Source of the DNA: Albula goreensis
Lineage: Eukaryota > Chordata > Actinopteri > Albuliformes > Albulidae
Assembly (NCBI GenBank): GCA_022829145.1
Contig: CM040764.1
Location: forward strand, 17,333,361-17,397,360
Length of the DNA stretch: 64,000 nt
Direction: 5' to 3'
Numbering within the stretch: the first letter of the stretch is position 1; each line of letters opens with the position of its first letter. Positions 11,421 to 35,700 of this stretch are shown piece by piece. The translations under genes were made by a program, and so were the position numbers. The notes under the pieces were generated by a model, which was not told the origin of the DNA, did no database searches, and worked only from the letters and a program-made list of their open reading frames with translations.

Positions 11421-14400
11421 GGGAAAATTCCTCCGTGAGCACAGCGTGTGCTGTAATGAAAAATGCCCTCTGGTCTTACTGGATGCAGTGTGTATGACTT
11501 CCATGTGTGCATACAGGAAGGGAGTTGCTCCCAGCAGCTGCTGTAGAGGCCTCATCTTTTAGTATGTGGAATGAGGGCTGGTATTGTTGAAATGCAGAAA
11601 ACTGACGTTAAAATCGCATGTCCTCGGAATGCCTCAGCGATCACATGCAGCCGCATCAATGCTACCTTTCTCCTTGTTGTGATGCAGGGGTGATGACGGC
11701 CCGAGACTCCCGCCCTGAGTCCTGCTGATCGGGAAATCGGTCCCTAGTCCATGAATTATTCACCCCACAGCTGTTGGCGATGATGATGTAGTGTGTTTCC
11801 CTCCTCTTAAATGTGCAATGATTGCCAACATACACTACACTGTATGGGTAGAGTCTGATGCATTTCGTGGAGCTGCATTAATGTCAGGTACTTAGGGATT
11901 TATGTACAATGTATGTGCATATTTATGTATGTATGTATGTATGCCATGCTGCCTAAATTCCCACAGCTGCCGAGATAAAACGCGTGTACATGCTGTCAGA
12001 GAAATCCCCAGGGAAACCAAGCACAGGTGTTTGATTCAGGAACTGCTTGTAAGCAACTGCAATCATGCAAGTGCTTGTTAAAGCTAAATCATTGCAATAT
12101 ACACACTATAATACTCACTATAATGTGTGTCTGCATTATTTGTTGCAGGGTAGACAACAGGACACAGGGAAACAGAAAAGGAAGATTACTAATGTGCTGT
12201 TTGTGTTGGTTGGGACTGTGTATTACTGTGTGTAGGTGTGTGTGCATGTGTGTGTGTATGTGTTGTGTGTACACGTGAGTAATAGCGGTATCAGAGCCCG
12301 ATGAATATGTAGTGGGGGTCGTTTTGCTGCCTTCCTACTTGCGGCAAAGTGCCTGGCCTCTCGGTACATTTTATATCTAATACAAAAGCCACCGGACCTT
12401 CAATGTCGTTTCCTCCTCAATGTCCTGACGTACTCTGGCTTCCTTGATGCGTGGGAGGCTGGCAGGAAGGGCTGTGTACAGAGTGCAGGGCCAGACAACA
12501 AGCAGTGGTGCATTTCAGACACAGATCATCCTGTTTTTGATGCTTGTTTTTCGTCCACCTCCAGAGCACCATTTGAAGAATATTAGTGAGCGGAGCTCCA
12601 CTGCTGCACCACGGTGATTCAGAGGCTTAGTGCGCTTCAGCTACAGATCTTGACACGTCCCTCGGGGAAACTGAAAAATGCTCTTACTCGGGGAAATCTG
12701 TCTTTAAGAGCATATAATAGGATGAGCTTCTTTGAGCTGCATAAACTGAAGAGAAATTGTATGAAAATCTGTGTTGTAAATGGGGTACATCTCATTATCC
12801 TAAAACTATGTGTACCCATATCCAATACTACTTTGTTTATTACAGACATAGGAACACGGAAAATAAGGTTGAAAATTATTTATGGATTTAAAAAAGACCT
12901 CTCTTGAGGTGACGAAGTGAAACGTCTGTGAAACTGACGCCGTGGGACCGTGTACACAGAGTTCTCCATTTATTTAGTTTCTTTGGCCTCTGGACAAGGG
13001 AGAAGAATTTGAGATATGTGAAGTAATTTGCAGGTCCTTCCTACTACCAAATTCCTTGAGCGTGAAAAATACATTTTAGAGGGAACTGTAATTAACGTCT
13101 GTGTAAAACTGCCTCTTTGTCAGAGCTCTTGAAATACAGTTCAAAAAGACCTGCTGCTTTGAAAAATGCAACCCAGCTGAATTAATGTATAAAATAAAAC
13201 TATGAGGAGAATCATGAGAAACTACTCTGAGCTTGCATTGGGTGTAATCTGGTGAATTTCTGCCATCAGCCTTTTGAAAAATTATATAAAGCAGCAAAAG
13301 AGAATGAAGTTCTTGACATTAAAGTGCAAAGTCAGGAGTTCTATTACATAAAAATACTTTAAATAAGTGGAGAAAGCAGTTGTTTATCCTGCTACTTATT
13401 TTGCATAACCTTTGAAAAATTCAGAATGCTAATGTAACAGGCTGCCATTGCAAACATACTCACCAATTAATCACATTCTATTCCATTGTTAAGGATGCTG
13501 CATGAAGTAAAATATGCTTGCTTGATTGGTTGATTGATTATGATACAAGGGAAGTAGTCTCTCTCTTGCAGTCTGCTCTGGATCTTTCTGGCCCATATTC
13601 TATTGGGGACAGATTGGGAATCCAGAGAGAAAATAGCTTTTGTTAAAGATTGTTTGGTACACAGACAGTAGACCTGGCTGAGACACTGTGAGAGGGTATT
13701 GCTGTTTCTTTTCAGCCCTGGTTCTTGTTCCCAAGTGACTGGATGCCTCCCTAGCCAGAAGCTGGCCAGTCCATAGACGTAATACCTATATTGCTTATCT
13801 CCTTGACAGAGAAGACAATGTCTGGTTCATTCCCCTCAATGAGTGGACAGGATGGAGGATGTCAGCCAGGTCTTGGTATCATTTAACGATTTGCAGAGAA
13901 TACAGAATGGTGCCCTCCTGGCATATGTAGATGTGTTTTAGTGGGGCGGGAGCAGGGTGTGGGTGTGCGTTTGGTTGAGTCACGCGTGGCTGCCGGGTGG
14001 GCAGGCAGGTGATAGAACAGTGACACAGTGCTAATCTCCACCCACCCCCACTGTCTCCCAGCGAGAGAAGATGTAGCACTGAGCTGAACCACTACAGTAT
14101 TTTCATATAAGTTACAATAACAAACATTGCTTTTTGTCTTTTATACTGGTCTCTGTTCAGCAACTACAAAATTCAATGTTGAGTAAAATCTGGGGTGGAG
14201 ACTAGATATGTGGTAACTGTAATGGAGATGAGTGAGGGATAGTGACTAGAATTCTCAAGGGGAAAAAACTTGCAGATTTTAAAGCTGAGTCTGAGAAAAT
14301 GAATGCAGGACTATTTTAGTCATTGCCAGAGAGATGAAACAATGAAATGGATGAAAGAAGAATGGGGGGGGTGGTGGTGTTGCCAAACAGGGCCTATTCC

Positions 14401-15775
14401 CAAATGGGTGGTGAAGCTGTCAGATGTGTTGATGTGAAGGAGCCCCCCTTTGGCCCCCCTTACTGAGGTCCAGAGGGACTCTTACCCTTTCTTTATTAAG
14501 TCAACCATACAGCTGCTTTCCCCATGCAGGTCACATGACTACCAATGCTCCGCTCCTGCCCCAGGATGCCCCTCAGCAGCCCCACTCAGTTTCCATGGCT
14601 TCACAGCCCTCAGCGTTCCATACTTTGAAAGAGAGGCGCGTGTAAACAAACGTAACGAATTGCATCAGCCCCCCTCTCATTCTATCCGTAGTCCTGAGCA
14701 GCTAATCCATTTAAAAGAATAATGACAGTATTGACAGTCCGCGGGTAATCAGGGCTGGTAATTGAGTGAGTGTGTTTTGCTTCTGTGCTGTGACGCTCCA
14801 CAGTGGGGCAGAAATCACTCTGCGTCTGTGGAAACGCGTGACCCCCGGGCCACGATCCCGCCGCCTCGCCGGTGTAAATCTCTCAGGGTGAGAGCTATGG
14901 GCCTGCCTCAGCTCACTACACAGGAGATGTACTGCATGCACCAGGGGTTTCTGGGCGTTTGGTTTCTACAGCACAAGCACTTTGGATTCACCGTGCTGCA
15001 AATGTATCATCTCAACATATGGTCTGATTTAGGATCGTGGCTGGAAGATCCAGTTACAGTCCTGAACCGCAAAGAGCCACAGATCTGTTATCTGATTAAT
15101 TCAGATCTGTTGTACTGTACACATGGGGTGGATCTAGCACACATGTATGCAAGTTTGCATGCATTTTACATCTTAAATATGCATGATCAGCATATTTGTG
15201 TGGCATATGTGAGGGCAAGGATTCCTGTATATTGTTATGTTGAACATAAATGTGAACCATAAATATGTTATAATGACATATTCTAACACAGGTGAAATCT
15301 ATATTTTGCCAAATCAGCAAGTCTGGGAATGCACGTATATTGGTTTTGTTTAGCTGTATATTCTGTTATTAATGCCAGGGGTGTGGTAAGGGGACAGTAC
15401 CCTTTCTGATGCAGGCAGGTGCCTGCCAGCTTCTTGTTAGCAGATTGTGATGGTACACTTAAAGGGCGATCGCCAGCGCCTGCCAGCGTCACGAATGCAC
15501 TCACTGCAGAGCATCACATGTGCTCATTGGACAGCTTCAAACAATGCAGCAGCACTGTTAGTGAGGAATATTCTCTCTCTCTCTCTCTGCCCTGTTAGGA
15601 AACCACGCACTCCCCGCCATCCAGCCTCCACCAGCTCCACGCTGCGCTCTGCATGTCAATACACCTGCAAGACTTTGCAGTCATGATGATCTGCTCTTAT
15701 CTGTAGTGCTGTGTCTTCATTCTGTATGCTTGCAGACTGGTGTGAATTTGTGTCGACATATTTCTGAGTCTGTTT

Positions 15776-15778
<3 letters not shown>

Positions 15779-15846
<68 letters not shown>
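15779..15846. repeat. (GT)n microsatellite, about 34 units
   Basis: An uninterrupted run of GT dinucleotides. The Cys/Val open frame across it is an artefact. Confidence 0.97.
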
Positions 15847-15847
<1 letters not shown>

Positions 15848-17994
15848 AGGGTATTATTTCATGTTTTTGGGGGTATGTGTGTGTAAGTATCTATGTGCAT
15901 AGGGTGTACAGATTATGACATAAGGCCCGTGATATCATGGCTCCTATATGTAGCTACTATAAGGAAGCCTTTAAAATGTTAATATGTCACAATAGCACAA
16001 TTGCAGCCACTCTCAGTGATGCTGGAGGATTATCTGTGAGCTCTGGAGGTCAGTTTGCCTTGCCTCAGTGCTGGGGAGTCTGCCAGGGCATAAGAAAGAA
16101 GGCAGAGGGACTGAATATGAAACATGTCAGCTCTGTTCTGGGCATGCTCAGCACAGTCACATGCCACCCCCCCAAACCCACCCGCCCCCGTTGGCATATT
16201 TTTAGTACAAACCGAGAGCGGCTCTGATTTATCTGCCCCTCTGTCCTGTGCTGGAACCTGGAATTTGCATTGAGACAAACAGCATGGGCGGGAGATGAGG
16301 AAGTGGCCCAGTGCCGCTGACTGCCCCAGCTTCTGCTCTGAAGATGTTTGTGTTCTTCTTAGGGGGAGAAGCATATTTCTGCAGCTGAAATGTATTTTCA
16401 TTCCAATGTCTCCTTAAACCCTGCCAAGAACTAGAACAGCAGCTCTCAAACCAGATTCAACAAAACAATATAGAATGGATTCAAATATTGTATTTCTTTA
16501 CATGGAAAAAAAACACTTTTTCATTTTTGAAAGAAATTTTCAGGTACAGAATTATCTATTAATGACAGTAGGTGTAGTGGTAGCAAGGGCTGCTCCTTGA
16601 GTTGATGAATTGAACATTTGTTTAATATCTTCCATTACATCTTCCATATTGTAAAAAGCCATTGCTTATTGACATATGGAGAAATGATAAGATATTGTAC
16701 GGAGGAACAACACAAGGGGCAGTGAGCCAGGCACCTGTCAGTCCTATTTTTTGCCATGGTGACCAGAGACCTCATTTGCCATGCTGTATGATGTCATAGT
16801 CCACTGGGATTAGATCCTGGATACAGAGACTTGAAGATGGCTGATAGCTGCTGTTGACCCATTGTTGCTATAGGCAACCTGCCTGGAAATGAAGATGCTG
16901 TGGGGGTGCTCTGGCAGATTATGGGGTAGAGGATGTAAGGGGCCAAATGGGGTCCGTTCACTCCTGCCCCACTTATCATATTCTATTATTTAAAGGGCAC
17001 CTGGGAGTGTTTTCTGGAGAAGAATGATTAATAGCTAACATTAGAATGATCATTTCACATGCACAGCTGGAGCTGCGTTGATGGCTTTCGCATGGTTTAT
17101 TTTTCAGGTCTTTGATATTTCCAACCAAACGGTTTCATTTTCTCATAAGAAAAAACAAAACTGTCTCGGTCTCTCAACTGCACGGTACAGTAGCCTAACT
17201 GAGAGAAGAATAAAAACCAATTTAATCTGAGAACAATTTAAAAAGGATTTCAAAGGGAAGATGCAGAGGCTCTTCTCTTTGGGTCTGAAGTGGGAGCAGA
17301 CCAGAACTCTGAAATACACTTATCTCAAAGCTATTTGTGTCTATTTTAGTGACATCCAATTTTCCTCCAAATTGAATCAGTCCCACTTGTATTGTGGAAT
17401 GTGTGGGTACCAAAGTATGAGTGCTTTTCTTCACTGCTGTCCAGCCCCACGCACACAGGAGTAAGGGAATCTCATTATCAGCTCAATGCCGTGCTTGTGG
17501 GCTTGTTGCTTGAGTATTATATTTTATCCATGCATTGAGGTAAGCCTCTTAGCAGACTTCCCCGGGAGATTTATAGAGTGAGCACTTTCTGCTGTGGCGT
17601 CACTCGTCCGGATGAATGAGTCGGCACAACTTCACTCACATCAAACTTGTTCCTTTTTTTGGGCTGTTCTCCGGCACAATATAGCTACACCGTTGTTTAT
17701 ACAAAGAGATACTTGTCACAGAGTAGCATGGTGGATGCCCTGAATGTGGAATCCGGTCTTTGTTTTTCTTGAATTCCATGAATTTTCATCAGAACCTTCA
17801 GTGGTCTCAGCCACTGCAGTGTCAATATTGTCAGAGCTGCTGCCGTCCCCACAAACACACAGGTGAGACAGGACCCGAGCAGTCTTCAATCTCTGTGATG
17901 ACATCATCGATTTAGCTTAGGGAGTAAGAAGATTCGATGTGGAATAATAATTGGTTGCCATGGCGATGGGGACTTTAAGCAGCTGCTGATTTGC

Positions 17995-18180
17995 TCCTGC
18001 ACACACCCCTCTCTCCCTCTCCTCTCTCTCTCTCGCTCGCTCTCTCTCCCTCTCCCTCCCTCTTCCTTTCGCACGCTCCCTCCCTGTTTCCCAGTCTTTC
18101 AGGCATAAGGTGCAGGCACTGCTCACAAAGCTGTGGACTCTCCCTTCTCCAGTCGTCCTATGACGTTCGCCACGCGCAAG
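17995..18180 (+). promoter_or_regulatory. btbd8: Putative btbd8 (APache) promoter and 5' leader
   Basis: A strong CT tract (about 18008-18065) is followed by sequence with several CpGs (GACGTTCGCCACGCGC) directly before an ATG in an excellent initiation context (AAGGATGG). No TATA box is evident. It immediately precedes the proposed first coding exon of btbd8. The role is inferred from position and composition; no start-site evidence is available from sequence alone. Confidence 0.35.
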
Positions 18181-18181
18181 G

Positions 18182-29045
<10,864 letters not shown>

Positions 29046-29398
29046 TGTTGGGCAGGGACTTTGGGACGGCCTTACTTTAAAATTCTTCCAATTTTCAGCC
29101 AGATCTTTTTTTTCTACCACCTGTATGACTATACCTACCGTATGAGGAACATTTCAGCTTTTTTGACGGATCGCAAATTTAAAGCTCTTTTCGCATGTGA
29201 ATATTTTTGTATGTTTTACCTGTTTACTTGATGTGGCTGCTTTGACTTTCATACAAAAGTACAGGCATCTTTTTTTCCTTTACATGACTCTCGCTCTCCA
29301 TGACGATGCTTTTGACAATGGTGTTTCATCAGAAAAATAGAAAAAAAAAAGGTGTTGCTTGAGCTGTTGGTTTACATTCATTGTTCAATTTATGAGAA

Positions 29399-29404
29399 AA
29401 TAAA
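29399..29404 (+). other. btbd8: btbd8 poly(A) signal
   Basis: AATAAA about 350 nt past the stop codon, followed by a GT-containing stretch. It is the first canonical hexamer downstream of the stop. Confidence 0.6.
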
Positions 29405-29429
29405 ATGTGTGGTTCTGCAAGACATACTG

Positions 29430-32400
29430 GCAAAAAACGCATTGCACGCTGTGATCTGTAACACTTGGAGGTCGGCACTTATGGATCTGAGGCTGACACA
29501 ATGAGGTCAGGGGTGGGGGTAGGGGAGGGGGCGGGGGCAGGGATGACAATTTGTTGTGCATTTCCACAGACTATGGCTCCAGCTCACTGTCTGAACCTGA
29601 CAGCCTCTCAGTAATGATGCAGCCCGTTGTGCTCATAAGCTCATTACTGTATTTCACTGGGCCCTGAACACAGCCTCAGCCCTATGTTCACAAACTGTTA
29701 TTATGGAATTATGTGAACCATAATCTACAGGAAGCACATAACCAGATCTCTACAAATAAGTACTCTGACTCTGAGTAATTAACATTTGGGAGAACTCACT
29801 CACAGTTAACAGCTGTTTCCTTCTTGTGTTACTCAGAGAAGTACATCACTGGCAACATTCAGAAAACAGATACACATTCAATTAAAAGCTTGTCTGAACA
29901 CAATCCACCATAAAGCAATTCCTTGGGAACAGAATCTCAAAATGACAGTTATAAACAGGTTCTGTTTGTCTCATTTTTAATCCCTCTGCTTAATGTCATC
30001 TGTTTAATGTCACATACCGATTTTTTTTTAATTTTGTTAACTACCCTTGAAAGCTACGAAGCCAATGTCTAGCCCTGTTTTTATGTGTCTTTCTTTATCT
30101 ACAGAGGTAATTGCAATTTATGGAGTAAACTAAGAATGTATTTTAGATAACTCAAGATTTTTGGTATCCAAATAATATATGATTTTGGAACAATTAATAT
30201 TACTTTTAGCTCAACTCATCAATGACCTGATGGATACTTGGCAAACCAGTGGTAATAATATAGTGTTTAGTTGAACTATCTAGCAAGCAACAAACTGACA
30301 TATCAATATACGACAGCTTGTAAATAATATATAAACAGTTGGGGGACATCAAGATGATAAAAGCTCAATACTATTCACAAACCACAGGCCATTAATTGTT
30401 CACAGCAACAACATATATCACATTTGTTAAAATGCATTAGCCTTAGGCAACAGTAATATGACTTGTACTCTACAAAGGACAAGGTGTGCACATTGCTTTT
30501 CTCTGCTATAAACATGTAAGGTATCATAACACAAAACATTCTAATAAAGGAGAACCTTCTCGAATATTCACCAAGGCATTGTTGTAATTAATGAGGTCAT
30601 GTTTGAGTTTACGTCTGTTTCTGTTTTCTTTTCACCTCACATGAACTAAAGTCAATTCATTATGTCAATGTATATTCATCCTAATTTATGTTCTCAATCA
30701 TTCTCAACATCATGCAGGTACCAGAGATCCTTTATTATTTTTCTGCTAGTTTTCCATGAGAATATTGCATATTGTCGCTCAAATCATGCCTGTGAGGGTG
30801 CCTGTTGGCTCAGATGTGTGCGACAGAAGAAAATTTGGGCTCTTCTATAGTCATGATGTTCTCTCTGATGACATTTCTACAGGTACACAAGTATCAAAAG
30901 TAGGTAGTAAACCCTACTACTCTAACACTCACATGCAATGCCATAATTAGTTAAACGTTTGATAAGAATTGATCTAGTCAATACCTGAATAATGTAAAAG
31001 TTAAAATGTTTTGTCCCGAGTGATGCAGCTGGGAAAGGTATTCATTTCGTGGGTAGGCTGGGCATCTGTGGCCTGCATTGTTTTGAACATGGGCAGTCTC
31101 ATTAGGGCAGCTTTGTCTGGGAGTCAGTCGTGTATGCTAGGACACCATTTACTCTGTGCCTCCAGGGCAGGGTGGGTTTGGGGGGCACCCTTGTAATGCT
31201 GTAACTCTGCCTGTGGGCCACTCATTGGGAACCATTGATTTATGTCATTGGGAAATATCTTGACCATTGGTGAATGCAGTTTTGTCTTCTGATTAAAATA
31301 TCAGGTGAAACAGTCAAAGATAGACACAAACTATGTATATTCAGTAACTCTAAACTAGATGTATCTATTCGTGATAAACCAGAATATCCCAACATTGACA
31401 TTTCATACTGTGCTGTTTTTTCATATTATTTCTTGTAATAAATATCCATGTGATCACAAAAAGACATTTATAGTGCCCCCTTCCCCATGTTCATTGTCTC
31501 ACATTTTTCCATCCAAATACATACAGAAATCTGGAGCATAGCCTTAAATGGTGAAAGAGGAAAACAATGAACACCAGGGTAAAATCCTCACTATAGATTA
31601 ATGATGCTGCCTTTTAATGATGTGCCTTGCCAGGGAGGAGGGGGAAGAGGTTGAGAAATCACACGGCCAGTTTTGTTTTGGATCCTTTTCAGACAGGAAA
31701 CTGAGCCGTGGTATCGTGTTACTGAACCCATCTGAGCAGCTACGCAGCTGCTGAGAGACCAGAGCTACATTACACACCACCCCGTGGCTTTGTTCCAGCG
31801 TCCAGGGGGAGAGGTGTGTGTCTGTGCTTCTGAGGATTGGGAAGACGCCCACTTCAGTATTAGCTGTCCCATCAATATTTACTACCGCCCTGTGCATCTG
31901 GCAAGTTGGAGACCTGTTAATCCATCACCAGTACCACGGAGATTGTTGCATAGTTTATTGACATAGCAAACTCTGTTTTGGAGCCATCATTAACATTAGG
32001 GATGTGGAGAGGACTTGTCAAAAGACATTTTATACAATTTCTTCAGCAACTCGTTTTTAATTTTTCCTGAACATTTTACTGCCTGGTTTTCTTCAGACCC
32101 AGCATGTCCGGCCATATCTGCAGGTCTGATCAAGTGCTGAGACAGCTCCTCTGTCATTATGGGAGAGTCCTCCAGAATGCGTGAAGCTGGTCTCTGCATT
32201 TTGCCCTGCAGCCCCCCTGCAGAGCTGCGCAGTCAGTTCAGCAGAGGGCCTCACTCCTGACGCAGCAGTGTGTTACTCAAACACTCACTGCAGATGGCTT
32301 TCCTCTAATCCACAGCGATCCAAGCATGCTTGTCATCTACATTGGTCATTTTTAGTCAAAGCTGAAGGAACAGTCCACACACATATGGTCTGTCTAGAAA

Positions 32401-32700
32401 GGCTTTATATTTAATTTTATGCGATATAAAATTCTTTGACAGTTTCACTTTACTACATACAAAATTGTTTGAGCAAAACAAAAAGTGTAAAGCATTTACT
32501 GTTTTGTCTGGTTTCAAAACAAATTTAGCAGCCATTTCAAGCAGGACAGAATTCACTGTGACTAATGTGAAAATAAAGTCCTGAGAAGCACAGACTGTTC
32601 ATTCCTTTGATCTCGTCTTCATAAATACTAAGACTACGTCATTCATACATAATCCTACAGAGCGGGGGAAAGAGAGGATGAGGAGGAAGTGGCTGGGTGT
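29430..32700. other. btbd8-glmn intergenic interval, no gene seen
   Basis: AT-rich sequence with only short chance frames. In human, C1orf146 (SPO16 homologue) sits between BTBD8 and GLMN; I could not recognise any of its exons here. An AATAAA on the minus strand at 31954-31959 could end a long glmn 3'UTR. Confidence 0.45.
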
Positions 32701-32772
32701 TGATAAAAAGGGAGACTAAAACAGCACAGGCAACACTAATGTGAAGATTGACCCACTTTCCCCCTGTCGCTT

Positions 32773-35700
32773 TCAGGGTTTTATTTTCACATCAGCAAGT
32801 TCCTCGATCCGGACCAGGACGCTTTCCATCAAGTCAAACGTGCACAGAGCCGAGTTCAGGACCTAGGACGTCAAAATAATTTGGGTTAATGAAATCAGGG
32901 GCTTATCATGCTCAAGACTTTTTTTTTCGCTTTGGGCCTGTTGGTCGACTGTGCCTGCTAACACGGGCGCAGTCGATTTGACAAATGATTAAACCCAGCT
33001 AAAAACAAGTACATGAGACTGCAGCAGCAGGGTGTCAGGGACTCACCTGAAGCTGCATTTCAGGTGTCATGTTGGGCAGCTTCTCATTTCCTACCGTCAC
33101 ACTGCAGACAGGTGAGTTTTCTTTCAACTCTGCAAAACAGACCGATTCATTACCTGCATTGTGTATACAAAAAGCCTTTTGCCCATTGGGCCTCGCAAAC
33201 CATTACTGGCAGTAGGAAAAAAGTATGACAAATAACAAAGGGCTATTTTAGTCTAGGGACTTGTAAAGTTAATGTATTTGAGACCAAACAACACTGTAAT
33301 TTCTCAGCAAAGTCTGTTTGTCCAGTCCCTTGGTTGATAGAGTCAGCCTAAAGCCATACCCAGCAACAGCATGAGACGCGAATGAGAGTGACCTGAGACC
33401 TGTACACAAAAGGTACTGAATCCACTCTTGTGTAAAAAACATGAGGCCTGTGATTGGGCCTCTGCTCTGTGAGCGAACCCAGCGTCTCACCCCTGGCTTT
33501 GACCCTTCTGTTCTCCTTGATGCTCTTGAGTTCGGCCTCGTAGTGCGCCCTTGACATGTTCAGGCCGATGCGCAGTGGCTTCAGGTAGTAGTCCTCGATC
33601 TTGTACAGCTCTGTCCATATCCCCGTCTGGAAACGGAAAGCGTTAACAGAAAGGTCAAACCAAAGCAGCGCACCCTCTTCCCCCTCCTGAGTGGCTCATG
33701 GCTGTAGGGTGTGACTCACCTCGTTCTCCCACTCCTTGTCCCTGATCAGCAGGTAGCGCAGCAGAGTGAGCGATTCCATCACCCTACAGGGCAAAAGAGG
33801 AGGAAGGAATGCTCAGCAACGGCCTTTGCTCCATTCACCCAGTGCTGCAGTGCATGTTGCTCACTTGTAGAAGCAGCACAACCCAGTGAGCAGCTGTCCA
33901 GCTGAAAACCATGTCCTTTTTATTCACAATTTAAACTCAAGTGTTTGCTTTTCCCACCCACAGACTGGAGAGATCAGCCATCCAAAACTAATTTAAAATT
34001 TTTGTTTGCTCTAAAATGAATGCTCTTAATGTTCATGTTCATTGTACAGACAATGTTGATTCCAGGGCAGAAACACAAACAAAGACTGTATGTGCGGGAC
34101 AACGGCTATACAATTGGCCAAGTTACATTCACATACCTATGTAGCACAGCAAGTTTCCAGGTTTCCTACAAGTAATATTACACTATAACACTTGGCACTC
34201 CTGGAAAGTAGTCCACACAGTGCTCAGGGGATTGTGTTACCCACGGCAGCAACATTAATTTTACAGCCTTTTTACATCCACGACTCCGAGGGCGACGTGT
34301 CGTAACATTAATCAGTCAGAAGACAGCTCCCTGGACCACGCAGTCCACGTGTAGCAGGCAGAACGCGTGAGAAAGGGACAGTCATCTCTGTTACTCAGCT
34401 AGCAAGCTGTTCAGAGGGTGATATTTGCACGTCAGCCCTGTGTCACATCTCTGCCAGCCTGTGCTCTCTGCAGTCACTGCGTCATGGGAATGTGACGCCT
34501 CTTTACGGAGACATCGTCAGTGTGCAGGTATTTCTGTTACAAATGAAAAGGGATTTTATTCCCTCCAAAGATCTTTAAGACTAATGTTTTCTGCATCCTT
34601 TTCACAGATGAATTGTCCTATTAAAATATGTGTAAAATGGTTTTAATAGGATAAGCCACATTCACTTACAGGAGGCTGAATACTTTGAAAAACATAAGAC
34701 TGATGGCACTGAACTCACAGCAGCCAAGTTAATCATTCTCTGAGCTACAGACATCTACCAAACACGGCTAACCCAAATGAAAATGAAGCATTTTCCAGCA
34801 CTTTTATAACCCTGAATCCATCCGGTTAAAGGAGGCAGAGAGGTCAGACTGATGAGGGTCAGAGGTGAGGGGCGGGGTGCTCACCTGTCCAGGCCCTGCA
34901 GGAGGTCTGTCTCCGGCCCCTGTGGGAGGCTCAGCACCACACGGAGCAGAGGCATCAGGTGCAGCCCCAGGAACCAGGGGTTACCATTTCCTGCCTGAGG
35001 GGAGAGACACGCTCACTCTCACACCCGCACCCGCACCCCAGAAACGGCCACACAACTCAAACCAGAGCTCCATGACACTTTCAGAGAGTGCCTGCACCAA
35101 AACCACCATCACCTTTTTCAAAATAATATATAATAATGTAAATATTCTAAAATGTTCTTCATGGAAGCATTTTATCTTTTGCTTACTGTATGACTGTTTG
35201 CACATCCAGTCTTCTCATTTAAGATTATTCTAATGCCAGTACCTCAACAGAATACCTCAGAAAAAACTGTTTGGGTACTAAAAAAAAATACTTATTAGTA
35301 AATAAACAATAATTATTACTAAATACCTGATACTTTAAAAACAACATGGAGTGCATTAACTTGACATTTGTTCTTGGCAACTGGAAATGTAATTCTGAGA
35401 ATACAGCTATGGTACCAGACTGCTCTCCCAACACCTGAAGATGAAATTCTTTTGGCTGATTGAGACCCAGAGTAACGATTTAATTTAGTCATAAGTGGCA
35501 CACACAGGACTGAATGTCAGCAAACACTAAAAAGGTGACATATATTCTCCTCAAAGTCAGTCAAAGTTTAATGAATTGTGGCTTGCCTTTAGTGCATGTT
35601 CAATTTGATTTCTGATGTTCTTGATGATGTAGCCCTCCACCCCGGCATGGTTGCTGGTCTTCAACATGCATCTGCAATTCACATTTAATTAAGTTGGCTG

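Larger units (their letters stand above)
1411..17900. other. Gene-free interval between acadm and btbd8
   Basis: I looked for exon-like coding segments on both strands and found none that resemble a known family or show a sustained protein-like composition. Open frames of 60-166 codons occur but look like chance or microsatellite translations. The interval contains CA/GT microsatellites (7644-7830, 15779-15846), AT-rich palindromes (3612-3631, 9031-9113) and a GC-rich patch (about 11160-11400). BTB-domain exons of btbd8 were specifically looked for and not seen, though very short exons could be missed by eye. Confidence 0.5.

Noticed and set aside
14762..15262. 166-codon open frame on the plus strand in the acadm-btbd8 interval
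   Set aside because: No recognisable family or domain, no convincing splice context, composition typical of translated non-coding DNA; probably chance.
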